43,948 nt of DNA from Sphingomonas sp. 32-66-10 (GCA_002280565.1 NCEF01000028.1:1-43948), one strand, 5' to 3'; positions 17,693 to 27,431 are shown, numbered from the stretch's first letter. Numbers and translations: made by a program. The notes: generated by a model from the letters alone, not told the origin.

Positions 17693-19830
17693 TCATCCCG
17701 CATCGGCATCACCGTCTCCGCCTGCAGCCACGGATGCCGCGCCCCCGCCCGCCGCACCGTCACCACTTTCGGGCGCTCCCCAAACGTGATCGCCACCCCG
17801 CCGGTTGCCTCCAGCTGGGCGCGATCCAGCTTCAGCCACTTCGGCACGCACCCGCGTGGCAGCCAGCGGTCCGCCACGATGATGTCCGCCGACGCGCAGA
17901 ACGCGACCATCTCGCGCCACGGCACGCGATAGCCACTGCGCGTCGCCGCGATCCGCCAGCTTCGCCCGCCGCGCTCGACCGTCACCATGCACAGATCCGC
18001 ACTGCACCGCGCGCCGCGCTGCTCGGCGAGCGCCGGAAGTTCGGCATCCACCCCGCCATTCTCCGCCAGTGTGTCGCGGACATAATCCCCCGCCCGGTCG
18101 CGCAGCAGCGCCAGCTCGCCCCCCGGCATCCGCAGCGCAAGATGCCGACCGTCGCCGGTCACCAGCAAGTCCGGCATCGGCGTCGCCAGCGCCCACACTG
18201 CCCCCACGGCAACCGGAACCAGCCCGACCAACCGCACCCGCGTCCGCCACAACGCGATCCACGCGCCGCCGCCCACCATCAGCGCATAGGCCCCGCCCGG
18301 CATCGCGGGCAGCATCGCCAACGCGCCGGGTGCATTGGCGGCGGTGTGCGCAATCCAAAGCAACAGGTGCAGCCCCTGTTCCGCCACCCACCAGAAGGGC
18401 GCGCCCAGCCCCGCTGCATCGAACACCAGCCCCGCCGCCTCGAACGGCATCACGACAAAGGTGGTCAGCGGAATCGCCACGATATTGGCCAGCGAGCCGT
18501 ACAGGCCCGACTTGTGGAAATGGAAGAGCGCAATCGGCGTCAGCGCGATTTCGACCACCAGGCCCGTGAGCAGCAGTGAGGCAATCCCGCGCACCAGCCG
18601 CCGCCCCCACCCCTCCTCGCGCCGCTCGAACCAGCCGCGCACCCGCTGATTCTCGTACAGCGCGACGATCGCGGTGACCGCGGCAAAGCTCATCTGAAAG
18701 CTCGGGCCCATCAGCGCCTCGGGCCACAGCAACAGCACCACCAGCGCGCCAAACGCGACGAGACGCAGCGTGATCGCCTGTCGCCCCAGCATCATCGCCG
18801 CCAGCACCATCAGCGCGGCGATGCACGACCGCACCGTCGGCACCTCCGCCCCGGTCAGCAGCGTATAGCCCACCGCCGCCAGCCCGGCGACGCCGGCCGC
18901 GATCACCGGCAATGGCCAGCGCAGCGCCAGCCACGGGCTGAGCGCCAGCAGCCGCAGCACCAGCAGCATCGTCGCTCCGACCACCGCCGTCACATGCAGC
19001 CCGCTCACCGACAACAGATGCGCCAGCCCCGATCGCCGCAACGCCTCGGCATCCTCCTCGCTGATCGCGCCGCGATCACCGGTCACCAGTGCCGCGGCAA
19101 TCCCGCCCGCACTCCCCTCAACCCGCGACTGCACATGCGCCGTCAGCCGCGCGCGCAGTCCGCTGTCTGGTCGGCCCGGCGCGATTACCTCGACCGGCGC
19201 AAACCTCCGCCCGGTCGCGCCCAGTCCATCGAACCACGCCACCCGCTCGAAATCATAGGCCCCCGGCACCGCCGGCGGCGCAGGCGGCATCAACCGCGCG
19301 CGCACCCGCACCCGCGCGCCGGGCGTCAGCCCATCCGGCAAATCCTTCACCGCCAGATTGACCCGCACCAGGCCCGGCAAGCCGCTCCCCGCATCGGTCG
19401 CGATCCGCAGCCGCACCAGTTCGCGCGCGGGCATCGGTTCGATCCGCGCGACGGTTCCGACGACCTGCACCACCGCCGGACGCGCGAGCACTGGCGCCGC
19501 CACCCGCTCCGCCCGCCACCACACCAGCGCGCAACCCAGCGCGACCAGCAGTCCCGCCCACACCAGCGCCCGCGCCGCGCGCCCGCTACGTCCCACCGCC
19601 AGCCCCGCCGCCGCCAGCGCGAGCCCGCCCAGGATCACCGCGCCCCAGCGCGCCGCATCGGGCAATGCAAACCACGCCGCGATCCCCGCCCCGATCATCA
19701 CCGGCACCCACAGGAACAGCTGCCCGCGCTCGGCCTCCAGCCAGCGCTCGACCCGCGCGGCGACGCCGCCCGGCCATGCCGGGGTCGGGAACCGCATCGG
19801 CCCCCATGCGCGCGCGGCGTCGGTCCCCAT
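17686..19830 (-). CDS. comEC: ComEC/Rec2 family DNA-uptake channel protein
   Basis: The ATG at 19830 gives 714 residues. The protein has N-terminal membrane helices, then a DUF4131-type soluble region (about 110-220). The Competence domain follows: AAALVTGDRGAISEEDAEAL, LLSVSGLHVTAVVG, TGAEVPTVRSCIAA, GPSFQMSFAAV, and many helices. The C-terminal part (about 545-714) sits where other ComEC proteins have a metallo-beta-lactamase domain. Here the HxHxDH metal motif is absent, so it is degenerate. The protein carries single-stranded DNA across the inner membrane in natural transformation. In this gene order comEC usually follows lexA; here it is convergent with two inserted genes between. Confidence 0.92.
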   Translation of the reverse strand: MGTDAARAWGPMRFPTPAWPGGVAARVERWLEAERGQLFLWVPVMIGAGIAAWFALPDAARWGAVILGGLALAAAGLAVGRSGRAARALVWAGLLVALGCALVWWRAERVAAPVLARPAVVQVVGTVARIEPMPARELVRLRIATDAGSGLPGLVRVNLAVKDLPDGLTPGARVRVRARLMPPAPPAVPGAYDFERVAWFDGLGATGRRFAPVEVIAPGRPDSGLRARLTAHVQSRVEGSAGGIAAALVTGDRGAISEEDAEALRRSGLAHLLSVSGLHVTAVVGATMLLVLRLLALSPWLALRWPLPVIAAGVAGLAAVGYTLLTGAEVPTVRSCIAALMVLAAMMLGRQAITLRLVAFGALVVLLLWPEALMGPSFQMSFAAVTAIVALYENQRVRGWFERREEGWGRRLVRGIASLLLTGLVVEIALTPIALFHFHKSGLYGSLANIVAIPLTTFVVMPFEAAGLVFDAAGLGAPFWWVAEQGLHLLLWIAHTAANAPGALAMLPAMPGGAYALMVGGGAWIALWRTRVRLVGLVPVAVGAVWALATPMPDLLVTGDGRHLALRMPGGELALLRDRAGDYVRDTLAENGGVDAELPALAEQRGARCSADLCMVTVERGGRSWRIAATRSGYRVPWREMVAFCASADIIVADRWLPRGCVPKWLKLDRAQLEATGGVAITFGERPKVVTVRRAGARHPWLQAETVMPMRDDQ

Positions 19831-19975
19831 CGGGAGTGCAGCTTGGGCCAGCCATAGTCCCTACGCAACCCACTCCAATACCCTACGTATCACTGCGGTT
19901 TGAAGCGCATCGCACCGCGTGCTAGGGGCGCAGCCGGCCATCCCGGCCACCCTTTGCAAGCTGGAGATCGCGCGG

Positions 19976-21403
19976 TTGAGCGCAGTAGTTGAGCCTTCGG
20001 GCGCCACCATCGTTACGCGCTTCGCGCCCTCGCCGACCGGCTTCCTGCACATCGGCGGCGCGCGCACCGCGCTGTTCAACTGGCTGTTCGCCCGTCATCA
20101 CGGCGGCAAGTTCCTGCTGCGGATCGAGGATACCGATCGCGCCCGCTCGACCGAGCCCGCGATCGCCGCGATCCTGGACGGGATGCGCTGGCTCGGCCTC
20201 GATTGGGATGGCGAGGAAGTCTATCAGTTCGCCCGCGCCGCTCGCCACGCCGAAGTCGCGCACGCGATGCTCGAAAGCGGCCACGCCTATCGCTGCTGGA
20301 TGACGCAGGAGGAAATCGCGGCACAGCGTGAGGCGGCGCAGGCGGCGAAGCAACCCTATCGCATCCGCAGCCCGTGGCGCGACCGGACCGATGGCCCGCT
20401 CGATCAGCCTTATGTCGTCCGTATCCGCGCCGAGCGGGAGGGCGCGACGACGATCCGCGACCTCGTCCAGGGCGAAGTGACGGTGCAGAATGCCGAGCTG
20501 GACGACATGGTCCTGCTGCGCTCGGACGGCACGCCGACCTATATGCTCGCGGTGGTGGTCGACGATCACGACATGGGCGTGACCCATGTCATTCGCGGCG
20601 ACGATCACCTCAACAACGCCTTTCGCCAGCTGACCATCATCCGCGCGATGAACTGGGCCGAGCCGACCTATGCCCATATCCCGCTGATCCACGGCGCGGA
20701 CGGGGCGAAGCTGTCGAAGCGGCACGGCGCGCTGGGTGTCGACAATTATCGCGACGAACTCGGCGTGCTGCCCGAAGCGCTGTTCAACCACCTGCTCCGC
20801 CTAGGGTGGGGCCATGGCGATGCCGAGATCATCGACCGGGCACAGGCGATCGAGTGGTTCACGCTCGACGGCGTCGGCAAGTCGCCTTCGCGCTTCGATC
20901 TGAAGAAGCTCGACAGCCTGAACGGCCATTATATCCGCGCCGCCGACGATGCGCGCCTTGCCGAACTCGCCGCACCATTCCTGCCATTCGATCCGACGGC
21001 GGAACAGCGCGACCTTCTGCAGCGCAGCATGCACGCGCTCAAGCCGCGCGCGGCGAGCCTGATCGAAATCGCCAATGGCGCGGCCTTCCTGTTCGCCACC
21101 CGCCCGCTTCAAATCGACGCAGATGCGGTGCCGCTGCTTGAAGGCCCGGCACGCGAACTTATTTCGCAACTGCACAGCGCGCTTGACGCGGTGGCGGACT
21201 GGAATACGGAAGCACTCGAAGCTGCGGTACGTGAGGTCGCAGAGTCGGCGGGGGTCAAACTGGGCGCGGTGGCACAGCCATTGCGCGCGGCGCTTACCGG
21301 CAAGCGCACCTCACCGGGGATTTACGATGTGCTCTTTCTGCTGGGGCGCGACGAAAGCCTCAGCCGCATTGCAGATCAGATGACGGCCTCCCCGGGCAAT
21401 TGA
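19976..21403 (+). CDS. gltX: Glutamate--tRNA ligase
   Basis: I chose the TTG at 19976 ([15 protein letters not shown]), giving 475 residues, because family proteins start shortly before [14 protein letters not shown] at 19919 would add 19 unmatched residues. The class I signature HIGH is HIGG in [20 protein letters not shown], and KMSKS is KLSKR in [18 protein letters not shown] and [14 protein letters not shown] also match. It charges tRNA-Glu and may also charge tRNA-Gln in bacteria using the amidotransferase route. The 145-base gap to comEC must hold the divergent promoters. gltA follows by 29 bases. Confidence 0.95.
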   Translation: MSAVVEPSGATIVTRFAPSPTGFLHIGGARTALFNWLFARHHGGKFLLRIEDTDRARSTEPAIAAILDGMRWLGLDWDGEEVYQFARAARHAEVAHAMLESGHAYRCWMTQEEIAAQREAAQAAKQPYRIRSPWRDRTDGPLDQPYVVRIRAEREGATTIRDLVQGEVTVQNAELDDMVLLRSDGTPTYMLAVVVDDHDMGVTHVIRGDDHLNNAFRQLTIIRAMNWAEPTYAHIPLIHGADGAKLSKRHGALGVDNYRDELGVLPEALFNHLLRLGWGHGDAEIIDRAQAIEWFTLDGVGKSPSRFDLKKLDSLNGHYIRAADDARLAELAAPFLPFDPTAEQRDLLQRSMHALKPRAASLIEIANGAAFLFATRPLQIDADAVPLLEGPARELISQLHSALDAVADWNTEALEAAVREVAESAGVKLGAVAQPLRAALTGKRTSPGIYDVLFLLGRDESLSRIADQMTASPGN

Positions 21404-21432
21404 CACGGACGGCTGAAGGAAAGGAAGTGACG

Positions 21433-22707
21433 ATGACCGACTCCACCCTCAATCTGGGCGACAAGGCATATCCCGTGCGACAGGGTAGCGTCGGCCCCGA
21501 GGTCGTCGACATCCGCAAATTCTATGCCCAGACGGGCATGTTCACCTATGATCCGGGCTTCACCTCGACCGCATCGTGCGAGAGCGGCCTCACCTATATC
21601 GATGGCGATCAGGGCATCCTGCTGCATCGCGGCTACCCCATCGACCAGCTCGCCGAACAGTCAAGCTTCATGGAAGTCGCCTATCTGCTGCTGAACGGCG
21701 AGCTGCCGAACGGCGACGAGCTGGGCAAATTCTCCAACACCATCACCCGCCACACGATGCTGCATGAGCAGCTCGCGACCTTCTATCGCGGCTTCCGTCG
21801 CGACGCGCACCCGATGGCGATCATGTGCGGCGTGGTCGGCGCGCTCTCCGCCTTCTACCATGATTCGACCGACATCAGCGATCCGCACCAGCGGATGGTG
21901 GCGAGCCACCGCCTGATCGCCAAGATGCCGACGATCGCCGCGATGGCGTACAAGTACAGCGTGGGTCAGCCGTTCCTGTATCCGGACAACTCGCTGTCCT
22001 ACACCGGCAACTTCCTGCGCATGACCTTCGGCGTCCCGGCTGAGGAGTATGTCGTCGATCCGGTGATCGAAGCGGCGATGGACAAGATCTTCATCCTCCA
22101 CGCTGATCACGAACAGAACGCATCGACCTCGACCGTGCGCCTGGCCGGTTCGTCGGGTGCCAATCCGTTCGCGTGCATCGCGGCGGGCATCGCCTGCCTC
22201 TGGGGTCCGGCACATGGCGGGGCGAACGAAGCCGCGCTCAACATGCTGCGTGAGATCGGCCGTCCCGAGCGCATTCCGGAATATATCGCCCGCGCCAAGA
22301 ACAAGGACGATCCGTTCCGTCTGATGGGCTTTGGCCACCGCGTGTACAAGAATTTCGACCCGCGCGCGAAGGTGCTGTCCAAGGCCGCGACCGAAGTTCT
22401 CGACAAGCTCGGCATCAGCGATCCGGTGCTCGACACCGCGCGCGAGCTGGAGCGGATCGCGCTCAGCGACGATTATTTCATCGAGAAGAAGCTGTATCCG
22501 AATGTCGATTTCTACTCGGGCGTGATCCTCTCGGCGATCGGCTTCCCGACGACGATGTTCACCGTGCTGTTCGCGCTCGCCCGCACCGTCGGCTGGGTCG
22601 CGCAGTGGAACGAAATGATCAGCGATCCGGACCAGAAGATCGGCCGCCCGCGCCAGCTCTACACCGGCCCGACCCAGCGCGATTACGTGCCGGTCAGCCA
22701 GCGCTAA
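21433..22707 (+). CDS. gltA: Citrate synthase (type II)
   Basis: The ATG at 21433 has AAGGAAG five bases upstream and gives 424 residues, the length of hexameric type II citrate synthases. Catalytic residues are in family motifs: His in [11 protein letters not shown], His in [14 protein letters not shown], and Asp in the PNVDFYSGV region. [19 protein letters not shown] is also diagnostic. It condenses acetyl-CoA and oxaloacetate, entering the TCA cycle. A strong hairpin terminator starts 26 bases after the stop. Confidence 0.97.
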   Translation: MTDSTLNLGDKAYPVRQGSVGPEVVDIRKFYAQTGMFTYDPGFTSTASCESGLTYIDGDQGILLHRGYPIDQLAEQSSFMEVAYLLLNGELPNGDELGKFSNTITRHTMLHEQLATFYRGFRRDAHPMAIMCGVVGALSAFYHDSTDISDPHQRMVASHRLIAKMPTIAAMAYKYSVGQPFLYPDNSLSYTGNFLRMTFGVPAEEYVVDPVIEAAMDKIFILHADHEQNASTSTVRLAGSSGANPFACIAAGIACLWGPAHGGANEAALNMLREIGRPERIPEYIARAKNKDDPFRLMGFGHRVYKNFDPRAKVLSKAATEVLDKLGISDPVLDTARELERIALSDDYFIEKKLYPNVDFYSGVILSAIGFPTTMFTVLFALARTVGWVAQWNEMISDPDQKIGRPRQLYTGPTQRDYVPVSQR

Positions 22708-22732
22708 GCCACAGGCGAGCGTGAAATCACGG

Positions 22733-22762
22733 GGCCCGTCGGAGCGATCCGGCGGGCCTTTT
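22733..22762 (+). terminator. Rho-independent terminator of gltA
   Basis: GGCCCGTCGGA (22733-22743) pairs with TCCGGCGGGCC (22748-22758) over 11 positions with one G-T pair. The loop is GCGA, a GNRA tetraloop, and TTTT follows. This is the most convincing intrinsic terminator in the window. Confidence 0.88.
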
Positions 22763-22769
22763 GCTATCC

Positions 22770-22851
22770 CTCGAACGCCTCCAGGATCGGGCAGCCCGCG
22801 GCGCGACTCCGTACAAGGGTACGGACCCTATCCGGTGCGGGCACGTTCGAG
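22770..22851 (+). promoter_or_regulatory. Possible structured leader of the glutaredoxin-MauE gene
   Basis: Three nested inverted repeats can pair: CTCGAACG (22770-22777) with CGTTCGAG (22844-22851), GCCCGC (22794-22799) with GCGGGC (22837-22842), and TCCGTAC (22808-22814) with GTACGGA (22819-22825) around AAGG. The Shine-Dalgarno AAGGAG at 22856-22861 starts five bases after the outer stem. No known riboswitch class is recognised. Whether it is transcribed as a leader is not known. Confidence 0.4.
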
Positions 22852-22868
22852 ACCCAAGGAGTTCCGTC

Positions 22869-23606
22869 ATGTCGAGCAAGCCGACCGCTACGCTCTACCG
22901 CATGGTCATGCCCGGCCATATCTGCCCCTATGGTCTCAAGGCCAAGGCGCTGCTGGAGCGCAAGGGCTATACTGTCGAAGACCATTGGTTGAAGACCCGC
23001 GCGGAAACCGACGCGTTCAAGGCCGAGCATGGCGTCGCAACCACGCCGCAGACCTTTATCGCGGGGCAACGCATCGGCGGTTATGACGATCTGCGCCGCC
23101 AGTTCGGCCTGCACGTGCGCGACAAGGGCGAGACCAGCTACGCCCCGGTGATCGCGCTGTTCGGAATGATGGCGCTGATGGCGTTGGCGGCCAGCCATGC
23201 CGCCTATGGCTCGCCCTTCACGACCCGCGCGGCGGAGTGGTTCATTTCCTTCAGCATGGTCGCGCTTGCCATTCAGAAGCTGCGCGATGTCGAGAGTTTC
23301 TCGACCATGTTCCTGGGCTATGATCTGCTCGCGCGCCGCTGGGTGCCCTATGCTTACATCTATCCGTTCGCTGAGGGGCTGGCTGGCATCCTGATGACGG
23401 CGCAGGCGCTGCACTGGCTGTCGATCCCGCTCGCCGCATTCATCGGCAGCATCGGCGCGGTGTCGGTGTTCAAGGCGGTTTATATCGAGAAGCGCGAGCT
23501 CAAATGCGCCTGCATGGGCGGCGACAGCAATGTGCCGCTCGGCTTCATCTCGCTGACGGAAAATGTGATGATGGTGGCGATGGCGGCGTGGATGCTGCTG
23601 CGCTGA
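22869..23606 (+). CDS. Glutaredoxin domain fused to a MauE-like membrane domain
   Basis: The ATG at 22869 lies seven bases after AAGGAG and gives 245 residues. Residues 1-85 form a glutaredoxin domain with active site CPYG at 19-22, a monothiol form of the usual CPYC, plus TTPQTFIAGQRIGGYDDL for glutathione binding. Residues 95-245 hold about four membrane helices like the MauE/DoxX redox family, with KCACMGGDSNVPLGFISLTEN just before the last helix. The cysteine pair in CACMGG could pass electrons across the inner membrane. The glutaredoxin end would be cytoplasmic. The role, such as delivering thiol electrons to an envelope protein, is inferred. Confidence 0.82.
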   Translation: MSSKPTATLYRMVMPGHICPYGLKAKALLERKGYTVEDHWLKTRAETDAFKAEHGVATTPQTFIAGQRIGGYDDLRRQFGLHVRDKGETSYAPVIALFGMMALMALAASHAAYGSPFTTRAAEWFISFSMVALAIQKLRDVESFSTMFLGYDLLARRWVPYAYIYPFAEGLAGILMTAQALHWLSIPLAAFIGSIGAVSVFKAVYIEKRELKCACMGGDSNVPLGFISLTENVMMVAMAAWMLLR

Positions 23607-23610
23607 ACCG

Positions 23611-24846
23611 TCAGGCCGCCGCCACCATCCGCCGCGCTTCGGCGAGGCCAGCGGCGAGGATGTCGGCGTTATCGGGCACCAGCACATCCGGCTCCAGCTG
23701 CCAGCGCGGCCGATCCTGCACATCATAGACCGGCTCGGCCGAATATTGGAGTTCGATCCCGGTGCGGTCGAGCCGCAGCGGAAACACGGCGGCACCCAGC
23801 CGCATCATGCGCGTGCCGACGATCCGCGCACGGCCCAGCCCGCGCATGCCCATCGGAAAGCCCTCGGCCATGCTCGCGCTCCAATGGTGGCACAACACGA
23901 CGACGGGACGGTCATAGGTGAACGGGCCGCGCGGCTCGACGACCTCGGTCCAGGCCGGCCCCAGCCCCGCCCCCGCCCGGCGGCGCATCCGCGCATAGGG
24001 GCGGGTCTGCGGTATGAAGCGCCCCATGATCGGGCGGGCGACCGCCGTGTCACCGCCGCCATTGTTGCGCACATCGATGATCAGCGCCGGGGCGTCACGC
24101 AGCTCGGCCAGCCCCGCATCGAATGCCGCGATCGCCGCGTCGTCGGAAAAGCTGCGGATGGCGATCAGGCCGATCCCGACGTCGAGCCGCCGGTGGCTGA
24201 CATCCGCGACGGGATCGCGCTGGTTGAGCGGCAGTGCAACCGCGCGCGCTTCGCCCGCCGCGCGCAGCTGCATCGTGCGCGCCATCCCGCGCCCGCCGGC
24301 AACCACGCTGTTGATCACGAACGCATCGGCTTCGGGGTCGGCGCGCCGCTGACAGCGCAGCGCGGCCGCGCGGATCGCGGTATCGACCGCCTGGCCGTTC
24401 ACGGCGGTCACCACATCCCCGATTACAATGCCGGCCTTCGCCGCAGCCGACTCCTCCTGCACCGCCGTCACGCGCAGCCCGTCGGGAGCGCGCTCCACGA
24501 TCAGGTCGAACGGCGGCATGCGCGGCGTGCCGTCGGGCGCGGTGCGCACATTGGTGTGGGCATCGTACAGCTCGCCCAGCGCCCCGCGCAGCACCAGCGC
24601 GAACGCGTCCCAATCCGGCGCTGCCACCGCCAGCGGGCGATAGACGCGCCGCACCTGCTCCCAATCGGTCGCCTTCTCGCCGAAGAAGCAATAGCGCGCC
24701 GCCAGCGTCTCCCACATCTCGTCGAAATCCTGCGCCAGCGTGATGTCGCGCGGCGGCTCCTTCGCCTGCACAGCCGGCGGAAGGGCGGGAAGCGCTAGGC
24801 CGGCGGCAAGGCCGCGCAGGGCAGCGCGGCGATCGATCATGGTCAT
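23611..24846 (-). CDS. S41 family peptidase with Tat-like signal
   Basis: This 411-residue protein (start ATG 24846; ATG 24840 is equally possible) has IDRRAALRGLAAGLALPALP, a twin-arginine-like signal, ending near VQAKE. A helical region with LGELYDAHTNVR (the tricorn-type core start) is followed by a PDZ-like segment, KAGIVIGDVVTAVNGQAV. The C-terminal protease domain has IIDVRNNGGGDT and VVVLCHHWSASMAEGF, whose Ser in SAS is the expected nucleophile. Its activity is probably periplasmic processing. The gene follows the kinase-like gene on the same strand after 56 bases and ends four bases from the glutaredoxin-MauE gene. Confidence 0.82.
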   Translation of the reverse strand: MTMIDRRAALRGLAAGLALPALPPAVQAKEPPRDITLAQDFDEMWETLAARYCFFGEKATDWEQVRRVYRPLAVAAPDWDAFALVLRGALGELYDAHTNVRTAPDGTPRMPPFDLIVERAPDGLRVTAVQEESAAAKAGIVIGDVVTAVNGQAVDTAIRAAALRCQRRADPEADAFVINSVVAGGRGMARTMQLRAAGEARAVALPLNQRDPVADVSHRRLDVGIGLIAIRSFSDDAAIAAFDAGLAELRDAPALIIDVRNNGGGDTAVARPIMGRFIPQTRPYARMRRRAGAGLGPAWTEVVEPRGPFTYDRPVVVLCHHWSASMAEGFPMGMRGLGRARIVGTRMMRLGAAVFPLRLDRTGIELQYSAEPVYDVQDRPRWQLEPDVLVPDNADILAAGLAEARRMVAAA

Positions 24847-24902
24847 GGGGCGGACGTATCACGCCGCTGCCCCACCATCAACTACAACCGTAATCGAAAC
24901 GA

Positions 24903-26282
24903 TTAGCGGTCGCGGGCAGGAAGGGTCAGGACAAAGCGCGCACCCTGGCCGGGTGCGCTGTCGACGGTGATATCACCGCCCATCGCGCGGGCAAGTCGCC
25001 GCGCGATATAGAGGCCAAGGCCGCTGCCGCCCGGCTCGGTCGGATCGACCCGCCCGAATTTCTCGAAGATGCGCGCGTGGTCCTCCGGCGCGATGCCCTT
25101 GCCCTGATCGGCGACGATGACACAGCCAAGCGCGCCTTCGCGCTCCAGCCGCACCCACACCGACCCGCCCGGCGGCGAATAGCGCAGGGCGTTGCCGATC
25201 AAATTGACCATGATCTGCAGCACGCGGCGAAACTCGCCGGTCGCGGGCAGGCTCTCGTCCGCCTTGGGTTTATCGATCCGCACATCCGCCTCGCTCGCCC
25301 GCACGGCGAGCAAGCCAGCGGCGCGGCGTGCAATATCGGCCAGGTCGATCGGCTCGGCCTCGACCTCGAAATCGTCGCGCTCGACCGCGGTCAGATCGGC
25401 CAGGTCGTCGACCAGCGACAGCAAGTGCCGCCCGGCATTCGCGATGTCGCCCGCATATTCCGCATAATCGGTACGCAACGGGCCATCGAGCTGGGCGCTG
25501 ATGCTGTCAGCATTGGCGATGATCCGGCTCAATGGCTTGCGCAGCGCGCGGTCAAGCCGCTGGCTGAATTCGCCGGTGAACACGGCTTCGGGCGCGGCGG
25601 ACAGATGCGCGGGCGCATCCTCGTCCGGATCGATCATCTCGGCCGCGCCGGTAAAGCCGGCAAAGCGCAGCTGCGCATCGACTCGCGGACTGGCCGACAG
25701 GCGCACGCGCCGCCCGGTGCCGCGCAATTCTGCGACCTGCCCCTCGAACCGCCCCTGCTCCGCCGCCGCCGTTAGGATCGGCAGCGCACCCTCATCATCC
25801 GCCTCCAATGCGAACAACAGCGTCAGCGGCTGGCCCAGCATCTTGCCGGCATCGAAACCATAGCGCGCGCCCGCCTCCAGCGAGAGATGCGTCAGCCGCA
25901 TCGCCGAATCGCATTCCCAAACCCAATCGGCGTCGGATCGCAGGAAATCATCCTCACGCCCCTCATCCGCCACGGCCCGCCACGCGGCGCGCGGGCGCCA
26001 GCCACTGACCTCCAGCCGTACGCCATCGGGGTCGGGTTCCGCGCGCACCCACAGGTCGATATCGTCCTCGCCATCCGCCGCGACGATGTTGCGCGAAATG
26101 GCGATGCCCAGCCGCAGCGCCAGCCGCGCGATCGACGCGATCTGCGGCACGGCGATCGGTTCGCCCTGCTTGCCCCCGGCCCGCGCGTTGAGGTCGGACA
26201 GGCGCGGTTCGGCATCGAGCAGCCGTCCGTCGCGGCCAACCCGTCCGATCGCGATCGGCACATGCGGGTCGATCGCGTTCAT
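24903..26282 (-). CDS. Histidine kinase-like protein lacking the phosphoacceptor His
   Basis: The ATG at 26282 overlaps the upstream gene as ATGA; the protein has 459 residues. A PAS domain (about 114-215, with DADWVWECDSAMRLTHLS) precedes a HisKA-like helix and a complete HATPase domain: VNLIGNALRYSP (N box), DQGKGIAPED (G1), FEKFGR (F) and GGSGLGLYIARRL (G2). In the helix the usual SHELRTPL reads DRALRKPL, so the phosphorylated His is Arg245. The base sequence (GCG at 25548-25550 on the plus strand) confirms this. No membrane segment is seen, so it is cytoplasmic. It may act like DivL, a Caulobacter kinase homologue without His that regulates another kinase; that is inference. Confidence 0.82.
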   Translation of the reverse strand: MNAIDPHVPIAIGRVGRDGRLLDAEPRLSDLNARAGGKQGEPIAVPQIASIARLALRLGIAISRNIVAADGEDDIDLWVRAEPDPDGVRLEVSGWRPRAAWRAVADEGREDDFLRSDADWVWECDSAMRLTHLSLEAGARYGFDAGKMLGQPLTLLFALEADDEGALPILTAAAEQGRFEGQVAELRGTGRRVRLSASPRVDAQLRFAGFTGAAEMIDPDEDAPAHLSAAPEAVFTGEFSQRLDRALRKPLSRIIANADSISAQLDGPLRTDYAEYAGDIANAGRHLLSLVDDLADLTAVERDDFEVEAEPIDLADIARRAAGLLAVRASEADVRIDKPKADESLPATGEFRRVLQIMVNLIGNALRYSPPGGSVWVRLEREGALGCVIVADQGKGIAPEDHARIFEKFGRVDPTEPGGSGLGLYIARRLARAMGGDITVDSAPGQGARFVLTLPARDR

Positions 26283-27396
26283 GCCGCGCCCCCCAGCGCC
26301 TGCACCGCGGCGCGATAATCGGCCGGCAGCCGCAGCCCGGCCAGCGCCGCGCGGGCGTCCGCCACGTCCACGGCCATGATCGTGTCGAGCGTATCTGCGA
26401 ACGCCTCGATATCGCGGCGCGGGTCGGCTTCGGTCAGCGCAAGGCCGAGCCGGGCAATCGCCTCCCGATCCAGATCCAGTGCGCGCAACGCGACCCACAG
26501 CCGCCCGCTGCCGGCATCGAGCGCAAGGCTGCGCGCCACGGGGTATTCCACCCCCAGCGCATGCGCGAGCAGCCCGGCGAACACGTCACGCGTCGGTCGC
26601 CCAGCGCTTCGTTGAGCAGTTCAGGCAGCTCGTCCGGCTGCGCATCGATCGCAACCGCCAGCCGCATCACCGCCGCCTCGACCCGATCGCCTTCGTCATG
26701 CGCCGCCAGGCTGCGCTGCGCCGCCTCGGCCAGCACGCGATCAAGCGCGGCGAGATCGGACGCGGACAGGTCGGCAGTCGCAGCCACCCGCGCGCGCAGC
26801 GCGGCGGCGACCCACCACACCAGCTTGTGATGCAGTTCGGCGGGCAGATCGGTCTGCGGCAACGGTCCCGCTTCGGGCAGGCTGCGGCGGCGGCTTTCGG
26901 CGATCAGCACGCCCATCGCGCTCTGCGCCAGCACCCGGTCGGGATGCTGGACGAAACGGTTGATCAGGCTGGGCCGTTCGGGGTCGTCATGCGCCTGCAC
27001 CGGCATGCCGCTCGCCAGCAGTTCCTGTTGCACCTGCGCGATCAGCTCGGCCATCAGCTCGCGGTCGCGCAGCACGCCCGACTCGGACAGCGCTGCAAAC
27101 ACGCCGTCGGCTGCGCCAAGCGCGGTGGCCAGCTCAGCCTCGCCCTGCACCTGCAACTGGCGCACGCCATGGTCGCGAATCTCGCCCTCGACCGTATCGA
27201 CCAATGCGCGCAGCAGGCGGGCGAGCCCGATTCGCGTCTGCTCATCGATTCGGTGCGATTCGGGCAGGAAGAAATCGTCGATCGCCGTCGCCAGGCCGCG
27301 CCAAGCGGCAGCGTCCGCACTCGCGACATGCGCGAGTAACGTGCGGGCGCCCCGACCGGTGGCGCCGTCACTCATGTCGACATTCGGGTCGGACAT
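26279..27396 (-). pseudogene. DUF2336-like protein gene with a frameshift near base 26590-26610
   Basis: The first frame starts at ATG 27396 and reads as a helical, alanine/leucine-rich protein through DELPELLNEALGDRR. After that it turns into Cys/Trp/Arg-rich noise until 26434. The coding pattern resumes one frame over with VFAGLLAHALGVEYPVARSL and ends at TGA 26279, inside the ATGA overlap with the kinase-like gene. The combined length is about 371 residues. The repeated helical content and position before a kinase suggest a DUF2336/HEAT-like protein, but the family call is tentative. One missing base explains the break. Confidence 0.6.
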
Positions 27397-27431
27397 GGTC
27401 TCCGGGATAACGGAATGCGGTTAAGGCCGCC

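Noticed and set aside
17668-18579. 303-residue plus-strand frame opposite comEC
   Set aside because: Arg/His/Pro-rich composition with no start signal, opposite clear membrane helices of ComEC.
22770-22851. tRNA-like gene
   Set aside because: There is no T-loop GTTCRA-NYC, no anticodon arm in register and no CCA-type acceptor. The stems are nested rather than cloverleaf.
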